Source: Straminergon stramineum
Lineage: Eukaryota > Streptophyta > Bryopsida > Hypnales > Calliergonaceae
DNA length: 64,000 nt
NCBI GenBank assembly: GCA_963920665.1
Contig: OY987271.1
Location: forward strand, 9,241,350-9,305,349
Direction: 5' to 3'
A program made the translations under genes and the position numbers. Below are positions 24,733 to 37,500 of this stretch, in pieces; the stretch's first letter is position 1; each line of letters opens with the position of its first letter. The notes below the pieces were generated by a model. The model was not told where the DNA came from, made no database searches, and saw only the letters and a program-made list of their open reading frames with translations.

Positions 24733-25461
24733 GGGCCTCTTCACACTATGGCCGTCCAAGTCAAGAGGCCGTGGGATTGAGTGGCCAAAATTTAGTGAGA
24801 GTCCAAGGAAATGAGCAATAAATAGGCCAAAAAAACTAGGAATTGGAGCCTTCGGCCAGCCATAGTGTGAAGCCTCCAAAGGCCAAAGTCCAAAGTCCAA
24901 GCCCAAAGTCCAAGCCCAAAGTCCAAGCCCAAAGTCCAAGCCCAAAGTCCAAACCTATTCCATTTTTTCGACTTCTAATCCATCCAATTTCTGAAATTTT
25001 CAATAAATTGTCACCCATGTGACAATTTTTTCAAGCAAAAGGTTTAAAAACATGAGAAAGGAGTCAAAAATGGCCTTGGAAAAATAATTACAGCACATGC
25101 TCTCATCATTAAACAAGGAATATGAAGGATATAAATGGAATAAAAAGGTGGCATTAAACATTGAAGGGAAGTAGGTTCATAGAATCCAAAGACTCCCCAT
25201 TGTAATGGTAGAGACTAGGGTTCAAACCCCAATGGGGACACAAACAAATAAACAAATAAACAAATAAGGGTGACCCAAACTCTAATCGAGAGTCCATCGC
25301 CATGTAGGCATTTGGTTGCCATGTAGACAGACAAGTGGGCGACGGACTTTGGATTGTGCCTCCTTGTGTGAAGGCTCGAGAGGCCGAACTCTTGGGTTTC
25401 TGCAAACTCATTGGCTGAAATCGACGGACTCTTGACCTTGTGCTGTAGTGTAAAGTGGCCC
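24733..25461. mobile_element. PIF/Harbinger-type MITE (729 bp) with TTA target duplication
   Basis: The left end reads TTA|GGGCCTCTTCACACTATGGC and the right end, reversed, TTA-flanked GGGCCACTTTACACTACAGC. TTA duplications lie at 24730-24732 and 25462-25464. A GGGCC-type terminus with a TTA target site is the hallmark of PIF/Harbinger and Tourist-type MITEs. A second inverted terminus-like sequence, GCCATAGTGTGAAGCC at about 24858, lies inside, and a 13-bp tandem array follows it. No transposase is present. Confidence 0.75.
24883..24953. repeat. 13-bp tandem repeat (CAAAGTCCAAGCC)n
   Basis: About five head-to-tail units with little divergence lie inside the PIF/Harbinger MITE. On the minus strand they read as a repeated Gly-Leu-Asp/Trp peptide, which is not a gene. 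Confidence 0.85.
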
Positions 25462-25549
25462 TTAAGAAACATAAAAGAAATTTGAAAATGAACCACAGAA
25501 TCATAAATATTAAGAAACAAACACAAAACACTGGGTTTTAGTAAGAATG

Positions 25550-26220
25550 GCTAAGCTTTATAGGGCCCCCATGTCTACCAAACTAAGCACTTCAAAAAAT
25601 TATTATAAAATCTTTAACAATGTTGATATGTATATAAACATTTTTCCAAAGATTAAAGTCTCAAAGCTAAATTGACAATAATGGAAAAACAACAAGTTTC
25701 AAAATGAAAATGGGGTACTATAGAATGGAGGGGAGAATCCTTGTACACATTTTTAAAGGCCTCATTCCTTTCTTTTAATCCCAAGATTTTTTGAATTTTC
25801 ATGTTAATTTATCCAAACACCAAAGAAATTCAAATTTACAATAGTTGACTATTCTAACTTTTGAAGAAAAACTCCAAATCAAAAATTGATTGTGTCATTG
25901 ACTTCAAAAGACCCAAATTCACTTGCAGTACTCCCCTAACCCCTTTCTTTCTAATCATTTGGACTTGGAAAGTCAATGGAAGTTCCAATTTACAAATCAT
26001 AAAATCTTGGAATGAGGAGTTTGTTTTTTCTAAGGATTTTGACCTGTTTGGTTTGTCTATAAGGATTGTTGGTGTAGAAAAAGACCCTACTTGGCCCTTG
26101 TTCAAATGTCAAATGCTCCTAGAAGGTTGGTTAATGACCCACTACATTTTAAAACTAGTCAATAATTGTTGGAGTTGTTTGTTTGAGTCCTTATAGCTAT
26201 TGAAACCTTACGAAACTTGT
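25550..26220. repeat. Dispersed repeat family D, fragment
   Basis: This segment shares an ordered series of landmarks with 38565-40860 and 43090-44760: an ATTGTGTCATTGACTTC-like block (25888), AGAAAAAGACCCTA (26076) and ATGCTCCTAG (26113). It is probably a diverged LTR fragment of the same retrotransposon family. Confidence 0.5.
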
Positions 26221-28579
26221 TGAAGCACATTATCATCACTCAAAACTTCTATTTTAGTTCTTCTTCAACTAATATTTAGACCATGAAACCATCTAATCAT
26301 TCTTCCAATAATTACTTAAGAAATTTGTATTGCCTATTATTGGTGCAAATAAGAGAAGTGCAATCACCTCTAGTGTAGCGTAAAGTCCACCTTCATAGCA
26401 TATTTTTAAGAATTGAGATTGAGACAACTGTACACTTTTTCATTGTACATACCAACTAGAGAATCAAAATCGTATCAAAGGAATGACAACATAAAGCGAA
26501 AAGCAACCCAAGCTTATAAGAAAAAATAGTTCTATGCCTTTCTTCATCCACCACATGATTGGCATTTGTACGTAGATGGCCTCAATTGCAATTGTATGAG
26601 GCCACAAGTTCAAGATTTTTGGACAAGATTGGATTCCTCTCCCTAAAGTGATGCAGCAATTCACAATTGTTGCATTGGAAATGTAAACCTACTCCCCTTT
26701 GTTGCCATGTGTTTTGGGTGTGGGATCCTCGACAAATGAACTCTTAATTCACGCCGGCTTCTGAAAGAGGTCCAAGTACATCTCTTTCATTTCATTTTTT
26801 TTTACCAAAACCATGATACTTGCATGGTACTTAACTTTGGATTCAAAAATAATGAATTAACTTCTCGTCATGCCTGCAAGTGGGTGCTTTTTCAGAACTA
26901 GGCTCCCAAGTCCCAAGGCTACCTCTTGGTACAAATCTCCAACTGATGATCTGTTCCTGAGTTGGTAAGACTGATATTCCTTCCCATTAACACCCAGATC
27001 ATGTCAGAACCTCCTAGATTATGTCCAGAGAATCTAATAATTGAATGTTTTGTACCACTACTGACACTGAGAGGAAGCAGTCTTGTGGAAGGGGAAGATG
27101 ACTGGGACTTTTGTCGGTGACCTCTGCAAAAACAATGAATTTTGAGACTTTGTCGGTGACCTCTTTGAACAATATTATGCACCAATGAGATTAACATAAC
27201 TCGTGTCTGAAGTTCCTCCTTTTTCCTACATTAGTCTATTTAGTGGAATTCATACTACGTAAGGTGAAGGCATCTGTAATTGTTCAAATAAGGAATTTTG
27301 GACATGATATGCAGTTGTGCAAGGTGAAGCAAATATTTTCAAAGTTGCAACAACATGAATGATGGAGATTGCAAAATTTTTGGTAATTTTATCACTTGAA
27401 CTGAAATTACTATGAATTTTGAAAGCCTAAAGTTGGTTTGGACCCATGCTCAATGTCTAGAGTCTTCCAAAAATTCTCACTTAGAGTCACTCGAGATGAA
27501 AGACATGTGTCATGGCACTTTGGTACCTAGACATGTCATGACATGCAAGATGAGGGACATGTGTCATTTTTTGAAAAATGGAAATGAGTCCCAATTTCTC
27601 TTGGAATTTGAGACACCCTATTGATTGCCAATGGGGCACCAATTAGTAATGGGTGTCTTCACTTCAAGTACCATTACAATAGTTGAGATAATTTCTTTCA
27701 GTGTTGCTCCTATGACTTAAAACTCCAATGGAAGCAAGAGCCACAATGTGTTCTATTGTTTTGTATTCCTTCATTTCAAGGTTGAATACAAGACAATCTT
27801 TCACAATTCTCCACTTACTAAAAAATTATGCAAATCTCATAACATGCTCTTATATTATTCTAGTAAGACTACAAAAAAAAATATTCCTATACAACATGTT
27901 ATATTACAATGGATGCCTCTTGTATCTTTAGGTCCTCTTTGTACAATCATCATAAGACCAAGGGCAACCACCTTCAGGATTAAGGAATCCACACTATTTA
28001 ATGATTAAGTTGTTTTTTTTACTTTGAATAGTGTTACAATTACCTTTATAATGTAATCTTGCTATATCTAACAATCTATCAATCAAAGTGACAACTTCCA
28101 AAGTACAACACCATTTTGCCATTATGAATTTGGGATGAAGTACCATTGATTGTAATTGATGATAAAAGTTGTATTTAGTGTGGTCCCATATTTGTAGGAT
28201 AGTACTATTTGAGAAGCAACACTAAATAGAATGAAGAGTGTAATGGGGTGAAAATGAAGTTATGAAGATTTGGACATATTACAAATTTAATTGAAAATCA
28301 ATGTATGAAGAATATGACATATTTGATGGATACTAGCCTTTTAGAAGGGACTATATAGCTTCAACATCCAATCCAAAATTTGTAGAAGTAGTTATAACCA
28401 ATGCTTTCACATTGGTAAACTATAATCAATTAAATGTTTTTCATCCATAGGAATTTTCATTTTGGCTTTTAGGTTTTGAGGTACAAGGTTCCTTCTTGAT
28501 GTGGCATCCCAATATATTGTTTAAGCCTTCTCAAGAGTTGTTGCAGCAAGGCAAAATCCTCATATTGTACTTGATATGT
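26221..28579. other. AT-rich intergenic DNA, no gene seen
   Basis: A short direct repeat TTTGTCGGTGACCTCT occurs at about 27111 and 27151. No domain-bearing ORF was recognised; the minus-strand frame at 26919-27197 (92 codons) is unassigned. Confidence 0.4.
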
Positions 28580-29457
28580 GGGTGATTGCAAGAAACATTT
28601 GTCCTATTTTTTCTCCCCTTGTCTTCAAATGGATGGTCTTTAGCTCATAATTTTTGCATTGTTTATTTGTTTGGCATGAAATTTGGACTAAAGGTATATG
28701 CAATGGTAGGTGATTGCAAGAAACACTTCATGTTTTTGGCTCAAAAACCCAATTTCTGGCTGTAGGACTGGTGGTACTACATACTACTATCAATTTCGCC
28801 CGTCAGACTGCACTTGCAAATCTCAACCATTGATTTGGAGCACGTGCAGATTTAAACCATTGATTCAATATTATACAATACTATGTAGTATTATAGACTA
28901 CTATGTAGTACTATAGAAGCCACTGGGAGCAGAAAATAGTAGAAAAGGGGTCTATGGACCTTTTCATTTTTAGTAATTCCAAAAAATTCCAAATAAGAAG
29001 ACATTTTTTTAGACAAGCCTATTCTCACATTGCACCAAAAATTTCTTCAAGGAAAATTTTCTCCTACCCAAAAAATATGTGCAAACAACAATCACTTTGG
29101 CCCCACATAGACGCCTCATGCAAAGGTTTTTTGCAAAAAAAACTCTTCATCTCTCATTGGAATGCAAGCACACCTCCAACTTCTCCAATTTGTGGCTTCC
29201 AAGTCGCATTTTTGGGTACAACTTCAAACCAAAACCTCCCAAAATGGCCAAGGTAGACATCCAATTGGGAGAACCTTAAAAATATTAAATTAATTTAAAA
29301 AAGAAACAAAAAATTACAAAATGTGTAAAACTTTTATGTGTACCTTCATTCCAAATTTCAAGACAAATGAACTTATGATGCAAAAGTTATGACAAAAAAA
29401 CCATGTCTCTGAGGGCAAGAGGACAGAAAATAGGAGAAGTATTTCTTGCAATCACCC
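28580..29457. mobile_element. Non-autonomous element with about 115-bp inverted repeats (GGGTGATTGCAAGAAA family)
   Basis: The left end is GGGTGATTGCAAGAAACATT and the right end, reversed, GGGTGATTGCAAGAAATACT. Alignment of the two ends can be carried inward about 115 bp, through blocks such as CCTATTTT and GAAATTTGG, with many substitutions. A further copy of the terminus (GGTGATTGCAAGAAACACTT) lies at 28709. Long inverted repeats would suit a Mutator-like element, but I see no convincing 9-11 bp target duplication. No transposase is encoded. Confidence 0.6.
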
Positions 29458-30608
29458 TAGTTGAAGACATTGAGTATTTTTTTAAATGAAATTATTTTAC
29501 TATTTTGAACTTGCCCTTGATTGGGTGTCTACCTTCGCTATTTGGGGAGGAGGTAGTCCAATTTTTTACCCGAAATGCAAATTTGAAGCTATAAATTGGA
29601 CATGATGGAGGTCTACTAACATTATAAGGATTGACAATGTGTTTTTATGAAATTAGAAACATGTTGGTTGCACACATGGGCACAAAGTGACCTTCCTTTG
29701 CGCGAAGGCTACAAAGAGGGAAAAATAACTTTGGAGACTATCATTCAAAATAAAGTCATTTTTTTCATCTTTGGGGATTGTAATAATCTATTTTTAGGAA
29801 TAGTTTTGAAAAAGTCAAATAGTTAAGGAAAACCGCCCATGACAATAAAATTACTAATTTGACCTTATGCCATTGTTTAATTTTAAAATTTTTTCCATAC
29901 AAAGACAAATGTGAGAAACTATGAAAGGAATTGAAATTCTATTTTTTTCAAGAAAGTATGAACTTTTTATGAATTCAAAGGGAGACTATCAAAATCTTAG
30001 AAAACTATGTGATATAAAAAATAGGGTCAATTTCAGTCAATCAAGATAAAATTTATACTTTTGTTAGATCTACCATACCATTGGAAATATGTCTCCTACA
30101 TGATTATATATAAAAGAGGGTGGTGAATACTTCATTTTATAAAGCAATAGAAAAAAAACACTCATAGACATAGGATTCCCTAAAAGTGTTTAGTAGGATG
30201 ATAAAGTAATTTATGGGTTGGATTATTTGGATGAAGAACAATATAGTTTTTGTCTATTTTTTTTAATCAAGTGTGTGTAGAGGGAGATGTCTTGGTTTTT
30301 AGGGAGGGGTGTGGGAGGGGGGGGGGCACTCTCAAAGGCTATTGGGATTCTTCAATGGATTTCAGCATTTAGGTGAAGGATTCATTTACCTTATGCAAAT
30401 TTGGGGTATTGTAGTTGAGTGCTTGACCTTTTAGAATTTGTGAATGTACAAGATTACATGTCATAGCTGATTGTGTGTGCTACATCTTATATTTTTTGTT
30501 TTGTTCTTTCCATGTTCATAAGTTGTGTATTGCACCTTCTACATTTTGTTAGGTTTGTATTGTTGGTTCTACTTTCATTGGTATCCATCTTGCTATTGCT
30601 TGTGGTGT
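29458..30608. other. AT-rich intergenic DNA, no gene seen
   Basis: Includes a G-rich tract at about 30300-30327. No coding potential was recognised. Confidence 0.45.
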
Positions 30609-31971
30609 CACTATAAGAAACCTGCCTTTTTTTGATGTTATCATCAAACAAGTATGTTTTTGAAAACAATAGTACAAAGATGAGATTGCGGCCATGGAAG
30701 GCATAATTCTATTGGATGTTCTAGAAAATGTGTGGATGTCACAGGAAAAACAAATTTATGTCCTGTGTGATAGGAATGTTCTCTAAGACATTGGAAAAAA
30801 AATATAGGCGTGTTTTGTACAACATCCAAGAAAACATGGATTTGCCATATTGGCAAAGGGTTTCAATTTCACTACATGTAAGTTTCTAGAAGTGACTAGG
30901 AATTAAGGTAAAATACTGACCAAATGTAAAAAAACAAGAGAAGGATAGCCATATGGCACATTTTTGAAAAAAATCCAAAGAAATCCCTTATGTGGCACTT
31001 TACAAGGATGATGTGGTGTGCCACATTAGCACACTTTAAAGTCGTTTGAGATTTTTAACATTGTTTTTAGACATCAAATTGAGATGTTAATTGAGACTTC
31101 AAGATGTTTTTTGCGACATGAACTAAGACGTCAATTGAGATATCCAAATTTTTTTGTGACATCAACTTAAACAACTTTGTATATGTCATATCATTTAATA
31201 TGTCCCATATGGTTTGTCTCCCTCCTTACTAGCCCACTTGTATAAATAGCTTGTATTCTCATGTTCATATACTCACAATAAAATATAATTGCCAAATATA
31301 GTATACTACATATAGTGTATGATGTATTGTATACATTGTACTATATATGGTATACAATGTATGGTGTATTATATGTGTAGTGTATTGTCTAATGTGTATA
31401 GTATATGTCTAAGTTGATGTCACAAAATGTTAAGATGTCAAAGTTGATGTCTCAAAAAATTGAGACATGTACATCAAGCACGTCTTAGAGGACATTGTTT
31501 GTGTCATTTACATGTCTCCATAGACGTGTCATAATACATAGTGGATGCTACATGGTGTTCAAAAGAATTAACCTCAAGTCATAATTGACAACCGAAAAAA
31601 CAAGTGCGTGTCATGACAGACATCCAAACAAACAACATTGAGGGCACAACGGACTAGCTACATCATAAATTTTCATCTGCCACATCATATTCCATGTCAG
31701 CAAAGGCTCAGATGAAAAAGTTGTTGACATAGCACTACCTAACCGTGTGGCAAAGATGTGGTAGCCACATGGCGCACTTTTGGCACCTTCTTTGACCATA
31801 TTTGAGCAGACGTCGCACAAAAAGCATGGAATGTTTTCTCAAATATTTGCATGTTTTTGGTGCATCAATCTAGACGGATTTTGTTGGACATCCATAGGGA
31901 CATGCATGACATTATAAAAATGCATTTCCACATTTCTTAACTTGTCCAAAAAATAGGGATTTCTTCTAGTG
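30609..31971. mobile_element. Non-autonomous CACTA (En/Spm) element with TGT target duplication
   Basis: The left end is TGT|CACTATAAGAAACC and the right end GGGATTTCTTCTAGTG|TGT. The 3-bp duplication (30606-30608 and 31972-31974) and CACTA termini are diagnostic for the superfamily. The interior carries many short direct and inverted repeats around GATGTC/GACATC (about 31080-31200 and 31400-31520), as expected for subterminal transposase-binding repeats, plus a TATA/GTAT-rich stretch at about 31260-31395. No transposase ORF is present. Confidence 0.8.
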
Positions 31972-34597
31972 TGTTTTGAATGGCCCTTTCAATAGTGAGT
32001 GATTAGTATTGCTTCTTATACCCAATGATAGTTTGAATGGTATGTATTGCTCATATAGTTGGTTTGCAATGCCACAATATTATATTAAATATTTTGTAGT
32101 TTTACAATGTATAAAAAAATAGGGGGCCAAAATTAGTCTCTCTAACCATTTACAAAAAATTAGGGTGTTAAATAAATATACTGGTAGCTTTTATCTCAAA
32201 ATAGGGAGAAAACAACAACTTATAAACACATAAATATCCCCCAATTAAATACCCCGTTATCACACATGATAACTAAATGTATGGGGTGGGTGGGTGAACC
32301 TTCTTGAGGTTATGAATTTTTGAAGTGTGCAGCTCAATTGGCCCAAGAGAGTCTCTAAACTACCCCAAAACCAACAAAAAGTTTATCCATAATGGTCATC
32401 TTGCTCATCTAAAGTGGTCACAATATTTCCTAATATGGCCACAACATGAAGGCCTAAAAATTCAATTCATGTAATGGATTTACACTCAAAAGGTGGAAGT
32501 TCCTATTGTGGCTACTAATCACTCCATTACAATCACCTCAGACATTGATTGTAACCACTAACTCAACCTAACGTGACCAAAATCTCAATTATTGAAAAAA
32601 AACTTTGTCCTAGGTTGATGCAAGACTTTGGAGGATCTTTTCCTAGGTGTTTGGAATTGTGTTTTTTTTCATGTCATGGGGTGTTTTATTTAATAGGTTT
32701 AGAAAAAATGGCATATGTGTTAGAACTAACAATATTATGTTAGGGATCCTCATTCTTAAGAATTCATTTTTTTAATCGGGTAGAATTGTAATATGTAGTT
32801 AGATGATAATTGCATCCTATGATTTTCAAACAAAGGTTTAAACTTTTCAATTAGAATTTTTTTGTATTTATAATTGTATACAAAAGATCTTATAGAAAGA
32901 TTTATACAAAATTTACACATTTAAAAAGATAAATATGCAAAGTAGAGATACTTTTGATTTGACATTAGTTTTGCATTCAAGGTGCTACTTTTCTTAGATA
33001 ATTTATTTTACAAGGGTCTCATTGCTCTTTGTGCTAGTGGTGACAAAGAAGTGAATGTTTTGGTGTTTGTTTTGGACTTGGAGGCTTTGAGGGAGGTGGG
33101 TTTCAAGATGTAGTTACATGGATTTTAGAGACCAAAAAATCATTGTTGAACTCAACTTTGGAGAACAATACAAATCTCCCATTCTTGAAGCAATTTTTGT
33201 ATGTCCTCATCAATGAGTGTCATGACCAAAAAGTTTTTGTAGGATGCGTTGTCACATGTAAAGAGTTTGCTTCAAGAAATCACCAGGTTCCTTAGTGCAA
33301 CTAACTGGGATCCGAAATTTGGAGGAGTATCATAAATCCTTCAAGGATATGAGTGTAAAAGGTATAGCATACATATATATAATACTTTGTATAATAAATG
33401 TATAAACGAATACATATCAAAACTTGTATGACTCAAAAAATATACATACTTGCAAGATGTACATACCAAGATATATACTTACTTGTGTATGTCAAAGTAT
33501 AATTATATATGTATAACACATGTATTCTTAGTGTATTTAAATTCAAATATATCATATATAAAGAAAGAATAAACCAAAATCTATTGCAAATATTAGTACA
33601 AACCCTTGTGAATATAGTGAACATTCAAATGGGTGCCATAGTCTCATCAGAATCCCAAATCAAGAGTGTGAGATTTTTAAAAAAGCTAACACAAGCCTCT
33701 ATAATCCCTCCAAAAACCAAGCCAAGATATTATACTTTTTGATTTCCATAGACGATCAAAGTCTCCTCCTTTGAATTCAGTAGTAGCTCACCACATATTT
33801 GCTTTGAAGGCTATATCTTGCTCATAAATGTTCTAATTTTTTTTAGTCATAACTTTTTGGAAATCTAGAAATGTCATACATAAAACCTACAAAATTCAGC
33901 TTGAAATTCAAAATACTCCACCCTCTATGATGCATTGAAGTTAAGACACAAATTTCTAGTGGTAGCTCTAATCTACCATCTTTCCAAGCTCATATCCCCC
34001 TCTCCCTACATTCAAATTGAGCATGCTATGACTTTTTAAGAAGATGAAAACTTGATATACGAACACGGAAAATTTTGAAAACCATATACTTTCAAAGCAA
34101 ACCACAATATGCAATCGAAACTTCTAACTCAAAAATCCATGGCAATTATATAACCTCCTCACTTAGCCAAGCATAACTTTTTCATTTATAGTCCAAAAAG
34201 TCATATCTTTTTGGATTTACAAGAATAAGAGGAACATCCTCCTAAAATTTCATAAGTAAAATCTATATACATCATTTTCAATCTCTCTTCAAATTTACGG
34301 CAAAAACACTAAACTCTCAAAAAACTATGAGAGAGTGCGGAAGGCCACCCCTTTCAAGAGGATACCTTAGCCCACGTCTATGCCACATGGGCAGCTTCCT
34401 ACCCATTGGTAAATCCATTTACACTCCATAATTCCAACTCAACTTCTCACATGGGGCTACAAGTCAACAAAACAAGAGAAAAGAAAGGTAAAATAGTCTC
34501 TACCTTTCTTTTTCTACAACAAAACCAAACAAATCTTTATTCTAACCTTTTTTAGTAAATAAAGGATAGGAAAGAGTTCAAGATAGGACCCTATATG
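31972..34597. other. AT-rich intergenic DNA, no gene seen
   Basis: All strands are rich in stops. No element ends or RNA genes were recognised; a palindromic ATAT/GTAT-rich zone lies near 33360-33560. Confidence 0.45.
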
Positions 34598-34804
34598 CAC
34601 TAGAAGAAACCTGTGTTTTGGGTGACATGCCTCAATTTTTTGGAATGGATTTTAGGGGATGCCCAATTCAACAAGTCCATGTTTTTATGTCAAGAAAAAC
34701 ATCAACATGATGTTTTTCTTGACATAAAAACATGGGCTTGTTGAATTGGGCATCCCCTAAAATCCATTCCAAAAAATCGAGGCATGTGGATTTCTTTTAT
34801 AGTG
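34598..34804. mobile_element. CACTA-type foldback MITE (207 bp), near-perfect hairpin
   Basis: The ends are CACTAGAAGAAACC and, reversed, CACTATAAAAGAAATCC. From CATGCCTC inward the arms are complementary over about 75 bp with only about two mismatches, closing on a short loop near 34703. Flanking 3-mers are ATG and AGG, a one-base-diverged duplication. Transcription would give a long double-stranded hairpin. Confidence 0.75.
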
Positions 34805-36293
34805 AGGTACAATCAAAGGTATAAATTTTGCAACCCTCTGCAATATATTAGTTGCCAAGTTGCAAACTTGGTTGGCTGTCAAAGTTCATTGAAGGTTGTT
34901 GAGGGCCATGGGTGACCTACAACTTTGTACTTGCTAGTGAGAGCAGGAAATAAATAGCCAATTGGCCACCTACATCCCTATGAGCTAGTGACAAGATGCG
35001 GTACACCCAAGATTTGATAATAAGCTCTAGGAATCTCTGGCATTGAAATAAACCATGGTTTTCACCACGCCCTAGCTTTTTCTCCCTCTAACTTCTTCTC
35101 ACAAAAGGTTATTTACTAATACTCAAACAAATACTACTTTCAATAAGATTTCTATGTAGGAGAAATACTTTTTTAATGACAGTGTAACTCAATGTCTGTG
35201 GCATATGCTATCACAAAAGCTTGTGCAAAGGTATGTTGGGCTATTGCGTGGTGTTGATGAACTTATAAGGTACAACCCTTAGGGTACCCAATAGATTTTT
35301 AAACCTAGCCTCAATGTAAGGAGGCGAGCTCCTTGTATGTAAAATTAAGGAGTTGTAAATTTTGTAGGGACTTAAAACCTAGATGTTTTAAACCTCTATA
35401 TAGCTCTTTAATTTTATTTTTGAAAGCGGTTTCAACCTTTCTATAAGTATGGAACCACTTGATATAGTTGAAATGTTAAAACCAACCTAAACCATCAAAT
35501 TTTGGGACAATGTATAAGGTTTTGTGTATAGGATCAGCCCATATCCTACAAGCTTGGGCCTTTGTGTATAATTTTGTGTTTTAGGACCTATGCACAAGTT
35601 GGATTGGATGTGTATGGCGGTGTCTGGAAGTCAAACCTCATTAGAATATTAGATATATCTACCAAATATCGCAAGTGACTTCTACAATGCTTTGTGTGGG
35701 CTTCTTGAAACCTCCTAATGTCTCTTCTAAACCAAAGATGCAACTTCTTGAGTATGGTAATAACCATTAACGTCTTTTCATGTCTCATAGAAGATCTTAG
35801 GTTTCTTCAAGTCAACTTCAAGACATAGTAATAGTATATATTGGAGGCACGATGAGAGGAACTTCACTCATGCCAATATATATTAAGGAATATTGTTGTT
35901 GAGCTTTAAATTACATAATTAAGAAACATCTTTGAATTTTTTAGATTACACACTCTTGTCCTCTTAGATAGTTGTGGAGTTCATTGGAAGTTGATAGGTA
36001 TCGCACACTCATAGTTTAAGTCTTCTTGGATAGTTGTGGGGTTTATTGATTGATAGGTATTATATAGTTTGTTCTTGTGTTACGTTGGATTATTGTATCC
36101 TTGATAGTTTGGCAAGAATTCAATTTTCGTTTGTTTAGTTTCATCAATAGTAGACATCAATTAATTTTAAACTAGTTTTGTGGTAGAGATTGAGAGTAGT
36201 ATTCCTATATTAAGTTTGTGTGAGTTTCTATGTTCAAAGAAGGTAGAGTTGTTGGAGCTAAAGATGTCTCATACTTAATTTCAAGCTTACTTA
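34805..36293. other. AT-rich DNA upstream of a gag remnant, no gene seen
   Basis: May include the decayed 5' LTR or leader belonging to the gag-like frame at 36294, but no LTR boundary or primer-binding site could be defined. Confidence 0.35.
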
Positions 36294-36746
36294 TTGCCTA
36301 AAGGAATAAACAATGAGATCATGGTACTCCAACTTGAGATTGCTCAATTAGAAGCATCAAGTAGTAATTTGCGTAGTTACATCTCAAGCAACCTACATAG
36401 ATGTTCCTATAATGTCTCATTCACTTTCTCCAAGTACTATGAAGAAACCAAAGATTGCTTTGCTAGAGAAGATTATTGGAACAAGGTCCTAATTTTGTGG
36501 TTTTGTGATGCAAGTGCACCTTTCTTGTTCATTTATCAACCTTGTTATGTGAATGATGGAGCTATTCAAGTCGATTTCGTGGGTATGCCTCTATCCAAGA
36601 GTGTTCTATTGTGGTTTGTTCTATTACTAGAGAAAAATTCTCCTTTACTTTGCAACTTGGAGACATTTATGGAAGCATTCTTTTTTGCATTTGGAGATAT
36701 TGATCAAGATGGAGTAGTAAAGACAAAAATGAAAAATTTGTGGTAG
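36294..36746 (+). pseudogene. Ty3-type retrotransposon gag (capsid) remnant
   Basis: A 150-codon frame has the pattern of Ty3-type Gag capsid proteins: an N-terminal coiled-coil-like stretch (LQLEIAQLEASSSNL), then SVLLWFVLLLEKNSPLLCNL followed by ETFMEAFFFAFGDIDQDGVV and KTKMKNLW. The LLEKNSPLL..F...F..FGD series is typical of the region before the zinc knuckle. The frame ends at TAG without a CCHC motif, protease or reverse transcriptase downstream, so it is truncated. Downstream sequence at 36800 matches repeat family C. Confidence 0.6.
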
Positions 36747-36799
36747 CGGTTTGTGAGTGCCAAATTACCCACCTTTGGTAATTCACGAATACAACCAGG

Positions 36800-37500
36800 T
36801 TTTGAGTTTCAACTAAGTGACTCCTACTTTTAGGTGTCTAAGCGTGGTTCATTGTGCCTTCCAAGCAATGGATCTTTTTACTAAGTGCCTAAGTGCCCCC
36901 CAATTGCAAGATTCGCTTAAACTACTTCCATTGTTTTGGGCCGACCGGAAGAGGGCCTGTTGGATGATTTGGATGGGACCCACACTAAGGCAAAACTATC
37001 CTAGGAATCCTCTAGTTCATCTCGTGCCATTTAAAAAAAATTTAAGACTCGACCTTATCCGACCTTCCTAGCCCAAGTTATGGGTGGATGAAGTTTGACT
37101 GCTACACGGTTCCTCAAACTTCATCCATCTATTACACCTAGTTCCCCAATTCAGAAAGATCCTAAATTTTGGGTGATGGTTCACAAGTATTTTCCTTACC
37201 CAAATCTGGAGTTGGACCGTGATCGGGGATTTCTACTGAATTTTCATCCAATCCTTACCCAAACTTCATCCGCTAATTTCTCCTAACCTACAACTCGGAA
37301 TTGACTTTTCTCTTCGGCCCTGGACCCTAGTTGGTAGCCTCCTCCTAATGTGTTTAATTACTTGTCTAACTCGGAGTTTAGCTATTCTTCATCCAATTTG
37401 ATCCTAAACTTCATTTGGCAATAACTTTCTCAATTTTCACCCGATTTGGGCGTGCTTTAGGGTTTTGGAAAGCCACGACCTTCTTCTCTATGCTTGTGTC
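36800..37500. repeat. Dispersed repeat family C, copy 2
   Basis: GGTGTCTAAGCGTGGTTCAT at 36833 aligns with GATGTCTAAACATCGTCTAT at 41242, and both are followed by TGTGCCTT(C/T)CAAG. It continues with repeated CAAACTTCATCC-type words. It directly follows the gag remnant, suggesting it belongs to the same decayed retrotransposon. Confidence 0.5.

Noticed and set aside
24730..25018. Minus-strand ORFs rich in Gly-Leu-Asp-Phe/Trp repeats
   Set aside because: They are the 13-bp tandem repeat inside the Harbinger MITE read in frame.
25190..25240. tRNA-like sequence (GTAATGGTAGAG followed by GGTTCAAACCCC)
   Set aside because: The A-box-like and B-box-like words are only a few bases apart and no cloverleaf can be drawn; at most a SINE-like remnant.
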